Positions 25,301 to 35,900 of a DNA stretch of 64,000 nucleotides are shown here, piece by piece (within the stretch, counting starts at the first letter, position 1; each line of letters starts with the position of its first letter). The translations under genes and the position numbers were made by a program. The notes beneath the pieces were generated by a model that searched no databases, was not told where the DNA came from, and was given only the letters and a program-made list of their open reading frames with translations. Source of the stretch: Zantedeschia hybrid cultivar (Eukaryota > Streptophyta > Magnoliopsida > Alismatales > Araceae); contig JARZZO010000014.1 in NCBI GenBank assembly GCA_030544215.1, positions 20,060,234 to 20,124,233 on the forward strand. Reading direction: 5' to 3'.

Positions 25301-26344
25301 ACCAGTTGGATTAGTAAGACTGTAAGACAGCACATAGGGAGGCCCCAATGTGTTTTCCTTTTCTTTTCTTTTTTTTGGTTCCGGGGTTGGGGGTCAGTGG
25401 CAGGGGATTGGTTGAAGCTCTGAGGATGACCTATTGATGACCTAGGTTGATAGTTGTCTCTACTCTTGCCTCTTCATTGATGACAGCAGTTTGTAAATTT
25501 TCCACATCCATGCTAAATGAATGTTTGTAATCATTAAGAGTCAATCTAACACAGGATGTAAAATTAGATGCTAGTTGTTTTGACAGACACAAATCCCTAC
25601 AGATTAAAACGAGGATATTTTTTGATTGTGCCGAGCATGAGCTTCACCTTTCCGTGCTATTTATGTGCACCTGGAACATATTGTGTCTTTGCTTCGAAAC
25701 ACGTCATGTGACTATTACTGTGGATTTTTTTATTTTATTTTTGGAGTGCTGCTGTATACTTTGTACTGCTCGTTGGATGGACAATGCAGTGAAGGATGAG
25801 TAGACTATGATAGTGAACGATCAAGGGATCTTGATTGTCAGATAGTCTGTTCTATTTATAATTCTATGTTTCATTTGTAATTGGGATCGGACTTTGCTCA
25901 TCTTTCTCTCTTGGCACTTTGACCATAACATAATACACATCTAGGATGAAACGGTCGGGCTCGGATCTGACAGTATTAGTCTTTCCATTGCACTTGGTGG
26001 TGGTTTGTTTCTGGTGTAATCTTCCCCCCCTCATTTGCAGGTCTTCTGCGGGCAGTGGAAAGGAAGCAGGAAGACATTTACGTTTCGAGGGGACTCGAAC
26101 TGGCTGGGATTTAGCAAGGCATGCTCTTCTCTCTGCACTTTCTGAAAGTTTCATCATCTCTGTCTGAAAAAAGGCAGCGTCGACCAGTTTGGAGGAGGAA
26201 CTGTACATAAGCTGTCCATGCACTCGTGCATGTGTCCGTTTCTTTTATCTCCAGGATGCGAAGACGGATGTCCTGGCTGGGTGGTGTGATTCCGGTAGCA
26301 TCTTCGTGGCTGACGTAGTGAAGGAGCAAGAAGAAAGCCAGTGA
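4670..26344 (+). CDS. WD40-repeat protein, 13 exons, 360 residues
   Basis: Exons: 4670-4768, 4866-4943, 10543-10608, 10733-10808, 15085-15156, 15293-15390, 16525-16598, 23890-23980, 24080-24231, 24679-24721, 24908-24973, 26041-26118, 26255-26344. The junctions keep one frame through 361 codons including TGA. The start is MLAARGLRKAHIPPTLLQD. Mid-protein LILGTVDSYGRLIV and later LTIWDVRVSGG and VTIYDSRRW are WD40 blade signatures (about residues 219-270); ITGLAFSSLNSDYMYV and VLAGWCDSGSIFVADVV are blade-like strands at the C-terminus. All introns are GT-AG except the last, which starts AAG|GCATGC. Introns of 5.6, 4.3 and 7.3 kb are filled with transposons. It belongs to the plant transducin/WD40-like proteins, presumably a propeller scaffold; partner and pathway are unknown and I give no symbol. 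Confidence 0.85.
5749..5836. repeat. 44-bp tandem duplication in WD40 intron 2
   Basis: Two copies of a unit starting ATAAAGGGGAT and containing TTTTGACTAGTTAGTCTAAA lie in direct succession. Confidence 0.8.
5826..5912. repeat. Dispersed direct repeat, partner at 9908-9995
   Basis: The words CATTATGTCATC, TTATTTGATTGGT and GAGCTCATAAC recur with substitutions near 9908-9995. About 4 kb of repeat DNA, including the 6326-7547 Helitron, lies between the two copies. Confidence 0.55.
6326..7547 (-). mobile_element. Non-autonomous Helitron in WD40 intron 2
   Basis: Read on the minus strand, it starts TCTAGACTATACTAATAAAA at 7547 and ends GCATCGCATGG...CTAG at 6326. The flanking bases are A on the 5' side (7548) and T on the 3' side (6325), the classic A^T insertion without target duplication. 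It is 1222 bp, AT-rich and has no coding capacity. Both ends match the block at 380-4411, so the two belong to one family. A (GA)n tract lies inside at about 7286-7320. Confidence 0.75.
7756..9065. mobile_element. Probable non-autonomous DNA transposon with TTTTCGAT-rich ends
   Basis: The left ~170 bases (to about 7930) and right ~140 bases (from about 8925) are both rich in dispersed TTTTCGAT/ATCGGAAT words in loosely inverted arrangement, a style seen at subterminal regions of hAT and CACTA elements. No clean terminal inverted repeat or target duplication was fixed. A CT-rich repeat block occupies the middle. Confidence 0.35.
8105..8430. repeat. Three-copy ~115-bp CT/GC-rich tandem repeat
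   Basis: Each copy runs through CTCCCCATCTCC, AGCTCCTCCC, TCCTCCTC, TTTGTCTGCCCT and CGCCACCGCCAGCG. ORFs over it on both strands (up to 212 residues on +) are low-complexity Pro/Ser/Leu or Gly/Arg products of the repeat and are not called as genes. It lies within an intron of the WD40 gene. Confidence 0.75.
9230..9615. repeat. Purine-rich (GAGA) tract
   Basis: Long runs of AGAGAGA, GGGAGAGA and similar words on the + strand, with almost no pyrimidine blocks. It precedes a segment with TTATATACACCCCCC (9657 onward) that resembles an LTR promoter and may be the edge of a decayed retroelement; no second LTR is visible. Confidence 0.6.
10175..10380. repeat. ~115-bp imperfect tandem duplication in WD40 intron 2
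   Basis: Words such as GACTTGGAAC, TTAGAACAGAAA and GATTTGAG...AGTA, then GGAAAGAAAACTA recur twice in the same order. Confidence 0.55.
11379..14156. mobile_element. Long solo LTR (2778 bp) with perfect 5-bp target duplication
   Basis: It starts TGTAATATTCCGGGATTTTC and ends GGGTCGTTACA, so the termini are TG...CA with inverted TGTAA/TTACA. The flanks are TGTCA at 11374-11378 and TGTCA at 14157-14161. No gag or pol sequence is present, so it reads as a solo LTR of a long-LTR family (Tekay/Del-like size; family not proven). An RTE LINE tail lies within it. The ORFs inside (such as 13525-13905) look like chance reading frames. It sits in the fourth intron of the WD40 gene. Confidence 0.8.
12206..12770 (+). 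mobile_element. RTE-type LINE 3' remnant inside the solo LTR
   Basis: With several frameshifts and stops, the + strand translates to the C-terminus of a plant RTE-like reverse transcriptase: GVLCDHMTPTKLKEKFYHT, then AMLYGSECWVMK, MGIAEMRMLR.MCGHTR and LKEGKLRWFGHVRSRLREA. The 3' end carries the short tandem tail AAGTTGAGTTAAG typical of RTE elements. Only the last part of the ORF remains, so it is a dead 5'-truncated copy. Confidence 0.8.
15540..16030. repeat. Repeat-derived segment with 43-bp tandem unit and inverted GTCCC words
   Basis: CATAGAGGTCAATC(A/C)CATC is repeated twice in tandem at about 15551-15630, followed by GTCC/CAGTCC-rich words. A partly inverted counterpart (GGGACGGGACACTGGAATT) lies near 15949. 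It is probably a decayed foldback element in WD40 intron 6; the ends are not fixed. Confidence 0.4.
16800..16935. repeat. ~70-bp direct duplication in WD40 intron 7
   Basis: CATCATCATCAA, then TTGTTAGAGTGGCATGAGAA occurs twice about 70 bases apart. Confidence 0.7.
17172..17735. mobile_element. MITE-like element with GAGTCGG/CGACTCATGC motifs, copy 1
   Basis: The left end reads GGTTTACCATATCG and the right end reads AACAAACCTTGG, a degenerate inverted pair. Subterminal zones are rich in CGACTCATGC and GAGTCGG-type words, and the centre is AT-rich with TAAATAATTGG-like runs. A shorter related copy lies at 41040-41400 in the FAM135-like gene. No clean target duplication was fixed. Confidence 0.5.
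17966..22407. mobile_element. hAT-like non-autonomous transposon with 8-bp target duplication
   Basis: The termini are CACTGTTTTAAAA at the left and TTTTATAACATTG at the right, an imperfect inverted pair (CAmTGTTwTAAAA). Both flanks carry the 8-bp duplication CCTTTTAC (17958-17965 and 22408-22415), the hAT signature. Subterminal GCC(G/T)CCTAG-type words occur in inverted orientation at each end. Without the LTR nested at 18215-21769 the element is about 0.88 kb and has no transposase. It lies in the 7.3 kb intron 7 of the WD40 gene. Confidence 0.8.
18215..21769. mobile_element. Solo LTR (3555 bp) nested in the hAT-like element
   Basis: It starts TGTTACGCCCTGGATCTGAG and ends ACAGGATATAACA, giving TG...CA termini. 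The flanking 5-bp duplication is ATATT (18210-18214 and 21770-21774), a perfect match. It is AT-rich, has no coding sequence and no second LTR, so it is most simply a solo LTR left by LTR-LTR recombination. Confidence 0.8.
23173..23418. mobile_element. MITE with ~45-bp inverted ends
   Basis: The left arm (GATAATTACATGTATAC through GCATACCCCC) and the right arm (GGGGGGTATACAGTAGAATAC through GTGTATATGTAGTTATTGC) are imperfect inverted copies around a ~130-bp AT-rich loop. The target duplication is not clear. It lies in WD40 intron 7. Confidence 0.55.
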
Positions 26345-29300
26345 AGGTCTACAACCATTCGCTAGCATCCCCATCTCTTTTGCTGGCCGTTTCTCCTGGA
26401 GAGGCATCTGAGGGTTAATTTTACGAAATTAACGCTATTGGAAGGAACTACCATCAAAGTCGGTGCTCCTTGCGGCCATCACTATGACAGTAGAGGTTTG
26501 AAGATACGGGCATTGCAGGAGGTGGGGAAAAGAGAGACATCGATTTGGGGTTGACCCTGGGCCTTAGTTTTAAGGGTCTCACGAGTTTGTATTGCAGTCT
26601 GTCGCCTTATTTATTATCTTGTAATGGAAGTAGGGAAGTCATAAGACAAGTTTTGGCTATTGTGGCGCTCGAGCTCAGCTTCTGTCTCCTTTTTTGGCCG
26701 CATGTGACGCCCAGCGCTATGGGTAACCAGCTAGTTGAGGTTGACCAATCAACAGTGTGGACCGTGAACTCTGGAAGCATCCAAACAGGTGCACAACAGT
26801 CAACGCGGGGGCGCAATCGATCCCCCTCCTACGGTCCCTGTCAGGTCCAAATTGGATCCTTTTCCTCCGGCTAACAAACGAGATTTGGCTAATCTGCAAT
26901 AGGAGAGACGGTTTTGACGTTTTTAAAGACATTTTTAAAAATATGTGTTGTATTAAACGTCAACAAAACTATTTCTCTAAGACTAGGTCGGATGATCAGT
27001 TCAATCACCTACGACTGTAATTGGTTACCTTAAGATAAAGTTCAGAAGTTTGATGGCCTTTGCTTTTGGCCATTGAGTTGGTCATCCACCTGGGTCGCTT
27101 TGGACAATGTCCACCCAGATACCCCTTTTTTTCTGCAAAGCGAGGCATTGTGCGATCCCATCAATTACCAGTTAAACTGCAACGGGAGCGGTTGAGAAAA
27201 TGTATTACGGCAGTGTACGAACGGTCGGCGTTTCTTTGTCTACAGGTAATGCTTTCTTTTTAAGAGTTGTTTTTTTTTCCAATGTACAAATCTACTAATT
27301 CACCGGTTTTAAAATAAGTGATATTTCTTTATTTTAACATCAGAGAGCATTTGTTTGATTGTCTGCAAAACAAGGAGAATGCTTACATTTTCTTATTTTG
27401 GTTTACAATGGCCTTCCCTGTAAACCACAACAAGGAAATGAACCTGTCAAATGGACAGATAAGGTCTAGTCAAGATTTTATTTTACATTGTTTTACATCA
27501 TAACAAACATTTGAAAATACCGTAAAATAAAATGATTTCTTTACAGTATGTTGTTTTATGTTGAAACAAACAATCCCTAAAGTAAGACTTGCTGCACTTG
27601 TCGGCCTATCATGGGCAGTTGGTCCTAATCAGTCTATCAACGGCATGTCACTCTTGCATCAGTTATTATCTTTTGTTATTCATCGGAGTGCAGATTTTTC
27701 AGATTTTTATTTTTCCGATCATCCAATTGAAGATTGGCACATGACATAACAAGTCCTTTAAAGAAAATACTTTTTTTAAATAATATCGCAGTTGGTGCAG
27801 TGCCTGATGCAGTAAGTCTTACTCTTCTTTTTAATTTTCATATACAAAAAGTTTGGTTGGGCACGCTCTTCGGCTCAGATACGACGCACCCAGATCAGTT
27901 GCACAGAGACGGCCCAGTTGAACCGTCCAGAAGGTTCAGCCTCTGCTTCATCGACCCACATCCTGCCCTAGAGGACACATTTCGATCTTGTTGATCTTTC
28001 TAGTGGAGGTTGATCTAGGTTATGGTTTCAGGCTTCCTTGGTCACTCTTCCCCTAGGATCGGAAGGTAGAAATCCTGAGGGCTTGATGGCAGACATGAGC
28101 TTTAAGTCTGATGGGCTGGGATCAGAAGTCCAATCATGTCAGAGTAACTCAATAATCTAGTATTTACATTGTCTCCTATGCTGAAGAGGTTCTGAATTTT
28201 GCAAGAATATCTCTATTATAGATATTTTCGCACCAAATATAATTGTTCTGCCTAATCAGACGACAGGTCGATCCAATTATTGAAGGAAAAAGAAAAATCT
28301 TATGGGTTACACCCTTTGCGAAGCGCCTGTACTAATTGAGAATTGAACACTAAGGTCATAAAATATCAAGTGAGCTATGTCCAATTCATCAGAGGTCCAG
28401 TCATCTATTTGAGTTGATGGGTATCATCTGAGCAATTGTATCTACTTGTAATCTTGCACAGGATGAGGCCTTGTAGATGTTTTTTTGGCGTATGTGATGA
28501 TCAAGTTTGGTAAATGTAGGAAATGGGACTTTTTGGACTAGAGTTCTTTTATAATTTTTTTGTATAATTCTATATTTACAAGTTACAAGATAGCTGTAAA
28601 AGTTATCTAATATAATTATGTCACATACTTCATAGGAAGTCATATGTGTAAGAATTTCGATTTAGGGGATACTCCCTGCGAGAAGCACTAGTACTTAACA
28701 TTCTTTGGATGTCAATAACCCAAAATTTTGCTTCTTTTATTAGTTAATAATAGGAACTGCGTCAGATGAGGGTGTAGAAACTGGTTAAGTACGTGTTCGT
28801 TTAAATATATAGTACCTGTGGAAGATTCTTTTGATGTCAACAATTTTATTTGCTCGTGCTGAGAACTGCGCCACATGCGAGTTCTAGAACCTGCTAGATG
28901 TTTTTTTAATAATGTGTCGATGACTAGAGTGATGAGCAAGTGGAGACTCAACTTATTATTAGTAAATCCCCTATTATTAGCATACAACACAGGCATCTGG
29001 TGCGTTGCATCAACGAGAGGAGATATTTGCATTTTTAATGTCTATTTCCACTAATAAAAAACCTCAAAAAAAATAGCTCTAAAGAATCTCATGTTATGGA
29101 CTATGAGTCAATCCCACCCTCAGACTAGATGGGCGTTACCTCTTCTAACAACGAAGCCGAGAGGATGTTCCACATTGGCTTATGCATTTGTATACTAGAT
29201 TATTTGAAGGTTAAACTCAGCCAAATCCTCCGAATTCTAATTAAGAAATTAAGCACCTTCTAAAGGATCACACCGAGATCTTCCATCACCTTTTAAATGA

Positions 29301-31312
29301 TCACTCCCTCGTGCGTGGAGTGTGGACATGGGATGGCGCCAAAGGTTCGCACGTGCCAATCCTAGTTATTCCTCCCACGATCACATGGTTAGTGCCATCC
29401 CAGTAATTGTGCAGATCAAATGGGAATCTAGTGGGGGATGTCTCTCTCACTCTTGTCTTTTCTAATGGTGAGCAGCGAGTCCCTTGGCGGCGCAGCCGCT
29501 TGTGGGAACCACGGATTCAAAGAGGGAAATGATGGTCTCTCTCTCTCTCTCTCTCATATTTGGTAAGATGCCTACATCACGCAAGGATTAGATAGAAGGA
29601 AAGAAAAAGGATTAAAGAAGAATGAGGCATTTGAAATATATTCGATGAAAAAACTTAATTCATATGTAAAAGGTGCATATGCAAATAAATAAACATAAGG
29701 TAGCTTCTCCCTCAATTTTCATTCCAAGGGTCACTTGGTGCGTCAGAAAATGCTGTAATTTACGTAACTTTTCTTCTGTCTGTTGAGTGTGTCATAAATT
29801 ATCATATTTTAAAATAGATTGACCACTAAAATCCTTTCCTTTGTTCATCTTTGTTTTCAGTTAAAATCATCGTAAATTGAAATTAATTATTTCAAAATTG
29901 ATGATTTTACTGATAGTTTTATAATAATTTAAAAACCGAGTTTTGATGACAATAGATGTACAATAAAAGGAGCCTCCAAGAAAAAAATAAAATTCCACTG
30001 AGCTCATGCACTTTTGCGTCCGGGGGTTCGTGCGGCCATAGAGCGGAGGAGCAAAGATAAGTCATATAGCTGTCCCTGTTGTTTTGAACTGGTGGGCGCC
30101 CCCATCCTCCATCTCCATCCCACTGGCTTCTTCCCTCCTCAGTCCTCACCCACTGACCTGAACAAGTGGGCTTTTGGCGAGCGTTGTTTTATCCGCCCTC
30201 GTGTTAGCCGTGCACCTAATACTTTTATCCCTTCCTAATCCTATCCCAGTTCTTATCCCATCATTTTTGTTGGAATCCCCCGATGCGGACACAGAGGTAC
30301 CACAATTTCTGAAGTCCCGGGCTTTTGTCCTTCCTTTTGAAGCGAGCGGTGGTTTTCACAGACCACTGTCAGCATTCTGGCTTCCGCACAAGTTGCACTA
30401 AGTTATCACTTCGTCAGATAATTTAAGGACGTCCGAACTGTCCAACATTTTTAGACATATAAAACTAAGTTGTACCAAGATATATGAGTCATTTAAAGAC
30501 ATCTGACTTCTCTAACCCTAACACGCCGCCGCCCGGCTTCTGTTACTCGTTCTCATCCCTCTAGCTTTCTCCAGTGATGGGTTGAGATGATTGTTATCGT
30601 CATCAAGCATGGACTCTTCCATCATATGATAGATCATCACGTTGTCCTTGGCCCGGACCCAGAGTTTTCTTATATCACGCTATTAGCATTTCCCTCCGTG
30701 TCTAATGTGTACCCCTCCCTATGGGATGTCTCTAGGGGTGTCAATTGGATGGGCCTATCTGTAGTCCAGTCCAACACAAGCTATAAAAAAATCATAAACG
30801 AATGCTGAAAGCAGCTAAACAGGAACGGGAAGGGGTAAATTATTCTTTTTGGCCGCCAAGTCTGGGCACAAAGCCGCCGGGCCCATTAGCTGCCAAGCCG
30901 CGCTGTCTTCCATTTTCCCAGCCACGTTACAGTTCCGGAGCGCCGCAAGATGGACTATTTACCAATTGTTTATTAATTTAATTAAAGGAAATAAGTAATT
31001 AGCACATAATTGAAATGACGATATTAAATGCTCTCACCGCCTTCCTTCGGTGTTCCAGATCGAGTTCCAGGTGAGACGGGGCGCCTAGCTCTCCCAGCTG
31101 GCATCTGGGGCCACTCCCTTCACAGTCACACCTCCGCCAGAAGGCCCTGAACCCGCCCAACCCCTTCCGCCTGGTTCTAGAAGGAAGTTTTCCAAATTTT
31201 GATAAATGTTATAATTAATTAAGCACCTATTTTTTCTGGGTTTTTTATTGGCTAGACAGGCATTTTCCAACATTCCTTACCTTTTTTGTCTGTTGCCAAT
31301 GTGTCCCCCCTA
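26345..31312. other. Intergenic region between the WD40 and ROH1-like genes
   Basis: The first few hundred bases are the 3' UTR of the WD40 gene (a TTATCTTGTAATGG stretch near 26612 could be near its end). The rest has no ORF with recognisable product; ORFs up to 109 residues on both strands lack coding periodicity or family features. A short (CT)n tract lies at about 29538-29556. Confidence 0.6.
27345..27576. mobile_element. Candidate MITE
   Basis: The left end (GCATTTGTTTGATTGTCTGC) and the reverse complement of the right end (GGGATTGTTTGTTTCAACAT) are similar in the style of common plant MITEs. No target duplication was verified. Confidence 0.35.
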
Positions 31313-31812
31313 TGAGAGTTGAGAAGATTAGAAGGACCAAAAAAAAAAAAAAAAAAAAAAAAGGGAAAAGGACGAAACGAGAAGAAGAAGAACGACTGTT
31401 GCCGCACCGCACGCACGCACACCCGCCTTTGTTCTTTTTTTCACCAGTTCTACTTGTTCTTCTCCCAGTCCCAGCCCACCAACCCAACAACCCCAACCCG
31501 TCGGTCGCCCATTCCCCGCCTCCGCCTCTTAGAAACCATCGCTGCCTTGAGTTCCCCGCTCTTCTCCTCCTGCTTCCTCGAAACCCGTTTGATCCTTCCG
31601 GGAAGGAAACCCGTCGGGTTGGTACCCCCGTTTCGCCCCCCACACATCTCCGTTAATTTCGGGGGCTCCGGCCGCCCCGAGAGCCGTAGTAGAAGAACAA
31701 CTGGTGGGACCTTGCTGGGATTGTGCTGCTCTAGGGTTTTGCTGTGGATTTTGCTTCTGCGCCGCCTGTTGCTGAGGGTGAGAGGTGTGGGGGTGATTCT
31801 TGCCATGTGACA
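31313..31812 (+). promoter_or_regulatory. Proximal promoter and 5' leader of the ROH1-like gene
   Basis: This includes a 22-base A tract near 31340, then a CT- and CCC-rich run (31420-31580) typical of plant 5' leaders, then GC-rich DNA to the start codon. An in-frame extension upstream (from 31744) exists, but the ATG at 31813 gives the family-like MPAADHQGSSSP start. No TATA box was assigned. Confidence 0.45.
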
Positions 31813-32997
31813 ATGCCCGCCGCGGACCACCAGGGCTCCTCCTCGCCGCTGGGCCGCTCCCTCCTCGGCGGCCGGCGCGACCAGGTCCACTCCATGGACG
31901 CCCGCCGTGCCGCCGGCGGGGAAGGGGACCACGTGCTCGAGTCCTTCCAGAGGCGCGTCGCCGACCTCTTCCACGACCTCGCCGCCGTCTCAGCCTCCGG
32001 CGGCGGCGAGGAGGTGTTGTCCCTTTCCTGGGTCCGGAAGCTCCTGGAGGCGTTCCTGGCGTGCCAGGAGGAGTTCAGGGCGATTGTGCTCGCCAATAGG
32101 GGGGCCGTCTCCCGGCCGCCTCTGGACCGCATGGTGGCGGACTTCTTCGAGCGCAGCGTCAAGGCTCTCGACGTCTGCAACGCCATCCGCGACGGGATCG
32201 AGCGGGTGCGGCAGTGGCGGAACCACGTGGAAATCGTTCTGGCGGCGCTCGACCCCAGCCAGCGGGCCGTCGGGGAGGCCCAGCTCCGCCGCGCCAAGAA
32301 GGCCCTCGCGGACCTCACCATCGCCATGCTCGACGACAAGGACGCCGGGTCCGTGCTCGCGCACCGCAACCGCTCCTTCGGCCGGCCCAACGTCTCTGGG
32401 CGGGAACACCACCAGCGCGCCGCGGGGGCCCACGCGCGGTCCCACTCGTGGGGCGTCTCCCGCTCGTGGTCTGCCGCCCGGCAGCTCCAGGCCATCGGCA
32501 ACAACCTCGCGGCTCCTCGCGGCAACGAGATCGTGGCGACCAATGGCTTGGCGATACCTGTGTACACCACGAGCGCAGTGCTCCTGTTCGTGATGTGGGC
32601 GCTCGTTGCGGCGATCCCCTGCCAAGACCGGGGCCTACAGATCCACTTCTCGGCGCCGCGCAGCTTCTTGTGGGCGGCGCCTGTTACATTGCTGCACGAA
32701 CGGATCACGGAGGAGTCCAAGAAGAGGGAGCGCCGGAACTCGAGCGGGCTGTTGAAGGAGATCCACCAGATAGAGATGTGTTCGCATCATCTGGCGGAAT
32801 TGGCAGACCCCAGCCAGCAGCCGCTGGCAGAGGACAGGGAGGTGGCGTTGAGACACTGGGTGCAGGAGTTAGAGCAAGTCTGCAACTTGCTCAGAGATGG
32901 GTTGGACCCGCTGGAACGCCAGGTGAGGGAGGTGTTCCACAGAATCGTCCGTGACAGAACAGATGGCCTGGATTGCCTGGGGCAAGCTGCAGGTTGA
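31813..32997 (+). CDS. ROH1: ROH1/BYPASS1-like protein (DUF793), single exon
   Basis: The 394-residue intronless product starts MPAADHQGSSSPLGRSLL, as ROH1 relatives do, and is close to the ~400-residue family length. Early residues include RRDQVHSMD and LESFQRRVADLFHDL; SLSWVRKLLEAFLACQEEF and FFERSVKALDVCNAIRDGI are the conserved helical blocks. A hydrophobic segment (about residues 247-270, IPVYTTSAVLLFVMWALVAA) precedes a C-terminal helical domain rich in charged heptads (LLKEIHQIEMCSHHL, LPLERQVREVFHRIV-like). Arabidopsis ROH1 binds the exocyst subunit EXO70A1 and affects seed-coat mucilage secretion (established for that protein). A similar role in exocyst-linked secretion is inference here. 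The CDS is strongly GC-rich, as in many monocot single-exon genes. Paralogue (ROH1A/B or BPS-like) cannot be decided. Confidence 0.92.
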   Translation: MPAADHQGSSSPLGRSLLGGRRDQVHSMDARRAAGGEGDHVLESFQRRVADLFHDLAAVSASGGGEEVLSLSWVRKLLEAFLACQEEFRAIVLANRGAVSRPPLDRMVADFFERSVKALDVCNAIRDGIERVRQWRNHVEIVLAALDPSQRAVGEAQLRRAKKALADLTIAMLDDKDAGSVLAHRNRSFGRPNVSGREHHQRAAGAHARSHSWGVSRSWSAARQLQAIGNNLAAPRGNEIVATNGLAIPVYTTSAVLLFVMWALVAAIPCQDRGLQIHFSAPRSFLWAAPVTLLHERITEESKKRERRNSSGLLKEIHQIEMCSHHLAELADPSQQPLAEDREVALRHWVQELEQVCNLLRDGLDPLERQVREVFHRIVRDRTDGLDCLGQAAG

Positions 32998-35900
32998 GGA
33001 CACGAAGTTGTAGTGGAATCTTGGCACATTTTCTTTCTGAAAGTGTTTAATGCGTTTCTTCTAGTCTTTTTGTTTTCATGTGTTGGATCAGCTGATAAGT
33101 AGGTGACAAGAAAAAGGAGAAGAAACAGAGTTTGACTTATGATGATCATGGATAAAAGAAATATTTTCCACCAGCAAATAAAGTTCAAGCAGGTAGTGTT
33201 CTTGTCTTACTGTACATTTTGTTAAAAAAAATGTTTGTTTGAATAAATAGTACAATGTCCATTGATAAGAGTTGGTTCTGTCATCCTCCTTTGTCTCATT
33301 GATATAGAATTTGTATCGCTTTTCTGAGTTCATGAAACTTCCTTGCACTTGGGCCCGCTTCAGGAATGACCTTCCTTCCCTGTCCATAGGAAGACTTTTT
33401 AAAGTTGTGAAATGTGAATCGCAATCTGTTGTTTATTCCTTTGTGGCAACACCACATCTGATCAGATGTTGACATGTCGAGATCATTTTGACACTAGCAT
33501 CTTACTGCTTACCTAATAATATTTCGAAAAAAAGAAACCAACTTGGAATGTAGTTGCACATTTAATCAGAAGTTAAAATGCTATTCCGGACAACTGTTGC
33601 TCTCATTTTTTAACCGAGCACCTTATTTGGTGGACATTTCAAGAAAGATCAACTTGACAACTTATTAGTAAGCAAAGGTATATCTGTAGCAGTGCAGCAC
33701 ATGTATGTCCAAAGCAGTTGTGCATCAGAGATGGAATTTGGTGCGACTTTAACAGCTTCCCATTTTGCTGTTGTTGGCTGGCTGTAGACAAATTTACTCC
33801 GGGCCTTTCTTCCTCTGTTAAAACCCCTTTACCTTCAACTTGACCATGTCATTTAGTTGCAATGTGGGGATGATCAGTCTGAGGAAGATCAAGGAATATT
33901 TCGTGTAGTTATTGTCCTTATGGTGTCTCAAGTTTTTTATACCTTCCATATGTTTTTGGAAGGTAGCCAGTATCTGAAATCCTTGCTTTAGTTGATAACA
34001 CCATAAATGATATTGTGAACAAGAAAAGACTGTACTTTATGATACAGGAACATGGATCTCAAAGCCTAATGAAAATCTTGAAAATGCCTGTCAAGATGCT
34101 ACCAGCTCTTCTGTCAATTCTTGTACACAACCTTATTTTGATGGTTATTTTGCAGTAGCCTTGACACACTCGGTGGTATATTAAACTACCTCTAATCTTG
34201 CATCCTGTTTCCCAATTGTGCTGATGCCAAAGTTTTACTGATGTGTAGCGGTGCAAGGGATAAGACGTTTGTTTTCTTATCTCTTGTATGACACGAGTGT
34301 TGAGGGACATTAGGCAAAAGATAGAAGTGGTTGGATAGAGTTTTTTTTCCTTCTTCATTTTTCATTATTGCTTGACAAAAGGCATTTTCTTGGATTTGAA
34401 GTATTTCGCATTCGATTGGCGAGAAGAAAATATTTGTTGTCTGCCATTCCTTCCCTTTTGGAGAGGATGTTACCAGGGCAAGATTTTTTATTATTCTATG
34501 GATGTTCCTCAAGGGTGAGACGCGAGCTCATATCGATTACAAGATACATGGTGACGCGAACCTCAAATTTGGTACACTGAAATAGTGGGGGTTCAGATAA
34601 TGATATTTTCCCCCCCTTAAGTTGGATTCTGGACGTCCAGTTTTATTTTTCACCTCTGAGGAGGAATCCGGGTGTTCCAGAAGATATATATATATATATA
34701 TATATATTGTTCCTATGCCTTTGTAAGTTGCTATAATGGATGTTTATTTTATGTAGATGTGAAGAAGTAATGACGTAGGGAGTAACCTGCTTGGTACTTG
34801 TACTGATGCTTTTACCTGCCATTATAGCAAAATCAGTATCTATTGGGTATACTCTTACAGGAGCGCTACCTGCTTAACTGGTCGACTCTGAAACTTAAGA
34901 AGACATCAAGATGGATTTATGAAAGACAGAGACACTGGTTTGGAGTACCTGTTTTCTCTTCCCAGACAGATCAGATCGATGTGGTTATGTACTCTGAACA
35001 GTTAGCCTGCACTTGTCTGGGATAGTGGGTATATTTTAACGCTCTAAGATAATGGGAGAAGTTAAAATGAGGACCGAAACAAATAGATATACGTCTCATC
35101 AGTTTCTTGAATTATCTCAATTTCAAATTTAAATTTGGGACATTTGGTACAAAATTATTTAACTTTTTTTTCGCTTTTAGATTTTGATGGAATCTTAAAA
35201 AAAGTTAAATAACAAGAGAATCTATGTACAAGTGACTTTTCACAAAATCCAAAGTATTTCACTAACCCAAATAAATAGATGGAGGTACGTTACGGGACAA
35301 GTATCATTATGGTTGTCCTCACAGGATCTGCACGCTTCTCGTTGGTTCCTAGTGTTTGCCATTAAGTGGGATTCTCAGGTAGCCCTGATGTTGCCTTTCT
35401 TTGACACCTTTCACCTCTTCATCTTTTCCTCTTTCTCTTTTAAACACCCTTTCGTGGGGTATAACCATTTGAGCCGTGTTGTGCCCCACCCTCAATTCCC
35501 CGATGTGTGCTTCTGCTCTTCTTGGCTAACCAGATGGTAGTATCAGTCGATACCATATCGATATTAGTATTGACCGGTATTGATACAGGATACCGCAAGA
35601 TCGGTCCATTCAAATAAAATTAATATATATATATTTCGACTAGTACCGGCGGATACAGTTGTTACCCACCGGTACGGGTATTAGTATCAAGATTGCCATC
35701 CTTGTGTTATTTCACACAGGAGCCTTCGTGCTCTTGCGTGTCTGTGCGGGTGGCCGGGACTCCCAGGTTGGAAATTGGGTTATTGTGCTATGGTGTTGCA
35801 TATGTACCTTTATTGTTGTAACTGTGCCATAAAGATGCGGATATTATCTGGCAAAATTACGTTCAGATATGATCTGGTCTAAGATCTAAACAAGACGGTC

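Noticed and set aside
27580..27822. AGTAAGACTT(G/A)CTGCA inverted ends resembling the 38133-38560 family
   Set aside because: The flanks do not show a 9-bp duplication and the similarity stops after about 20 bases; too weak to call.
30733..30830. TAGGGGTGTCAATTGG, like the left end of a hAT MITE
   Set aside because: No matching inverted right end or 8-bp duplication could be found nearby.
31990..32625. Long minus-strand and alternative + frames over the ROH1-like gene (up to 329 residues)
   Set aside because: They are shadows of a GC-rich coding exon, Arg/Pro/Ala-rich, with no family match; the 31813-32997 frame has the DUF793 sequence.
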